Assembly (NCBI RefSeq): GCF_000472965.1
Contig: NZ_AXAU01000005.1
Span: 1 to 64,000, forward strand
DNA: 64,000 bases
Origin: Bradyrhizobium murdochi
Lineage (GTDB): Bacteria; Pseudomonadota; Alphaproteobacteria; Rhizobiales; Xanthobacteraceae
Direction: 5' to 3'
Positions 63,938-64,000 of this stretch are shown here, piece after piece; within the stretch, counting starts at the first letter, position 1; the number at the start of each line of letters is the position of its first letter. The notes under the pieces were generated by a model that saw only the letters and a program-made list of their open reading frames with translations, did not search any database and was not told the origin of the DNA. The position numbers were made by a program, and so were the translations under genes.

Positions 63938-64000
63938 TCACCTCGCCCCGCTCTTCGCGGGGAGAGGTCGGATTGCGAAGCAATCCGGGTGAGGGGAGTT
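63938..64000. repeat. Palindromic intergenic repeat, family A (partial)
   Basis: Begins cacctcgccccgctcttcgc and continues with ggagaggtcggattgcgaag and gggtgagggg, a close match to the start of the element at 4193. The right half lies beyond the window. Confidence 0.7.

Overview
The window looks like a chromosomal segment of a Bradyrhizobium-type alphaproteobacterium. It is GC-rich. It carries a class I lysyl-tRNA synthetase, the very large NAD-glutamate dehydrogenase, the alphaproteobacterial order rpmH-rnpA-yidC-engB-argB, and many short palindromic repeats of the kind scattered through Bradyrhizobium/Nitrobacter/Rhodopseudomonas genomes. The species call is inference from gene order and protein style; no search was run.

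Region 1 (0.1-21 kb) is mostly core housekeeping: rmuC, def-fmt-truA (translation start and tRNA modification), dapE-dapD (lysine/peptidoglycan precursor), a pyrimidine nucleotidase, a secreted two-DUF1036 protein, argB, a DUF423 membrane protein, engB, yidC, rnpA, rpmH, a sensor kinase, tRNA-Arg(ACG), queD, and the 1611-residue NAD-glutamate dehydrogenase with a small gene coupled to its stop. Two perfect TTAA-N7-TTAA (CtrA-type) sites lie between rmuC and def.

Region 2 (21-35 kb) is accessory in character: a DHFR-like reductase, a divergent pantothenate kinase paralogue, a frameshifted ParD antitoxin without toxin, a two-gene unit of a ClpS/ClpX-zinc-finger hybrid adaptor plus a protease-less AAA+ ATPase, an esterase, several small single-domain proteins, and a flavin monooxygenase cluster. 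In that cluster the flavin reductase and hydrolase are frameshifted. It is divergent from a NodD-family LysR regulator with a nod-box-like element in between.

Region 3 (34.8-39.2 kb) is a type I secretion operon: a 96-residue Gly/Ala/Ser-rich protein, ABC ATPase, HlyD-type adaptor, and a 306-residue low-complexity protein. The two flanking proteins share a short motif and lack RTX repeats, so they are candidate non-classical substrates. Divergent from it is a D-amino-acid dehydrogenase-like gene, then a five-gene oligopeptide ABC importer (39.4-46.2 kb) preceded by a consensus sigma-54 promoter.

Region 4 (46-64 kb) mixes metabolic genes (GST with divergent HxlR regulator, amidase, orphan VapB, VOC proteins, a PHA-synthase-like hydrolase with a predicted cysteine nucleophile, RidA, FAD dehydrogenase, Sco copper chaperone, amino-acid binding protein, aldolase) with core genes lysS and pyrD. 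It also has a small DNA-repair-like pair: a Mug-type glycosylase with an altered catalytic motif, downstream of an S24 regulator that has alanine in place of the catalytic serine. The ClpS/AAA+ unit and the T1SS operon are the best candidates for undescribed systems.
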